Positions 5,013 through 5,580 of a stretch of 5,580 nt of DNA are shown here, one piece after another. Position numbers and translations under genes: made by a program. The notes under the pieces were generated by a model. That model had not been told where the DNA came from. It saw only the letters and a list, made by a program, of their open reading frames with translations, and did no database searches. Location of the stretch: NCBI GenBank assembly GCA_030840415.1, contig JAVEEO010000463.1, positions 1 through 5,580 of the forward strand, read 5' to 3'. Source of the stretch: Pseudonocardiales bacterium (GTDB lineage Bacteria; Actinomycetota; Actinomycetes; Mycobacteriales; Jatrophihabitantaceae). Every line of letters begins with the position of its first letter. Position 1 is the stretch's first letter.

Positions 5013-5580
5013 TTGACGTACGCCAACCCCGCCACGCTGGCGCGGCGGCCGATGCTGTCCACAGCCGTGAGCTGATAGATCGGCAGCGCGTCCGGCGGCA
5101 CGTCGAAGCTCGTGTGGAACGCTCCGGCATTGTCACTCTGGGCGGTCGCGACCGGGCGTCCGTGGTAGGTGATCTTGACGGTGGCGTTCGGCAGGTAGTG
5201 CGCACCGGTCACGGCGGCCTTGTTGGCTGTCTCGACGAAGGCCAGCGCGGGAGGCTGGAGCCCGATCGCCCATGCGACATGGCCGACCTGGTCCCTGGCC
5301 CGGATCCGGTAGCGCGTGTGAGTGGTGCTCGGCAGCCGGAACGACCACCGGAAGGTACCGTCCGGCTGCGCGGTGGTGACTCCGAGGATCGTCAGGCCGT
5401 AGGTGAGCGTGATGGTGCTGCGCGGGGTGAAGCGCACTCCGAACACCCGGACCAGGTCGCCGCTGACGCTGTAGACCAGCTTGCTGGATGGCAGGCCGGT
5501 CGCCGAGACGGTCGTACCCTCGGCGTCGGTCACGACCACGTGATACTGGGACTGGCCGGGATCGGGTATCGGCAGGCTGA
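5009..5580 (-). CDS. Ig-like repeat protein, C-terminal part (5' end beyond window)
   Basis: The frame is open through the right edge, so only the last 189 codons are visible; the GTG at 5539 is an internal valine rather than a likely start. The visible part consists of tandem beta-sandwich repeats of about 77 residues, of the kind seen in extracellular Ig/TIG-like proteins. Each has a pattern V-x-G-x-x-[FY]-x-P-x-[ST/AT]-x-[IV]-x-[IL]-T-Y, then a D-x-G-x-F turn, then Y-x-[LIV]-x-[AV]-x-D-x-x-G-x-x-[AV]. The gene ends right after the last repeat, with no LPxTG sorting motif or C-terminal membrane helix. Any signal peptide or catalytic domain would be at the unseen N-terminus. Its TGA overlaps the next gene's ATG (ATGA), making it the upstream partner in the operon. 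The likely role is adhesion or spacing on the cell surface, or ligand binding; this is inferred from architecture alone. Confidence 0.8.
   Translation of the reverse strand, partial: SLPIPDPGQSQYHVVVTDAEGTTVSATGLPSSKLVYSVSGDLVRVFGVRFTPRSTITLTYGLTILGVTTAQPDGTFRWSFRLPSTTHTRYRIRARDQVGHVAWAIGLQPPALAFVETANKAAVTGAHYLPNATVKITYHGRPVATAQSDNAGAFHTSFDVPPDALPIYQLTAVDSIGRRASVAGLAYVK
5015..5545 (-). repeat. Tandem Ig-like protein repeats (two complete, one partial)
   Basis: Within the partial gene at the right edge, one repeat spans 5255-5482 and the next 5015-5248. The stretch 5498-5545 matches the tail of an earlier repeat. The three tails align as YHVVVTDAEGTTVSA, YRIRARDQVGHVAWA and YQLTAVDSIGRRASV. 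The similarity is at protein level; the DNA copies have diverged, so these are old duplications under selection for fold, not a recent DNA repeat. Confidence 0.7.

Overview
The window looks like chromosomal DNA of a high-GC Gram-positive bacterium, most likely an actinomycete. GC is very high throughout, especially at third codon positions. Genes are packed with stop/start overlaps, GTG starts are used, and the DUF1996 and PAP-like phosphoesterase families seen here are common in that phylum. The genus cannot be read from the sequence. There are no RNA genes, CRISPR arrays, transposases or phage genes.

Layout from left to right. (1) Plus strand, 1-923: a secreted metallophosphoesterase with a lipobox, probably cut at its 5' end by the window edge. 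(2) Minus strand, 927-1805: a secreted DUF1996 protein, convergent with gene 1 and only 3 bases from it stop to stop. (3) A 146-base gap (1806-1951) holding a nested hairpin just after the next gene's stop and an AT-richer patch with a palindrome in front of the DUF1996 gene. (4) A minus-strand, tightly coupled four-gene run read from the right edge leftward: an Ig-like repeat protein (5009 to beyond 5580), a membrane-anchored OB-fold plus Ig-like protein (4173-5012), a beta-propeller-like lipoprotein (3025-4173) and a membrane-anchored metallophosphoesterase (1952-3028). The junctions are ATGA, TGATG and GTGATG overlaps, so these four are almost certainly one transcript with coupled translation.

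Five of the six products carry a visible signal peptide, lipobox or N-terminal membrane anchor. The sixth, the Ig-repeat protein, is cut before its N-terminus but has an extracellular-type architecture. The window is therefore a locus for exported or cell-surface proteins. Two of the six are paralogous PAP-like phosphoesterases on opposite strands, bracketing the DUF1996 gene. They share all metal-ligand motifs and six cysteines but have different anchors. The plausible reading is a surface module that binds a polymer or surface ligand (Ig-like and OB-like domains, propeller) and removes phosphate from a phospho-ester substrate. That joint role is inference: no substrate can be read from the sequence.
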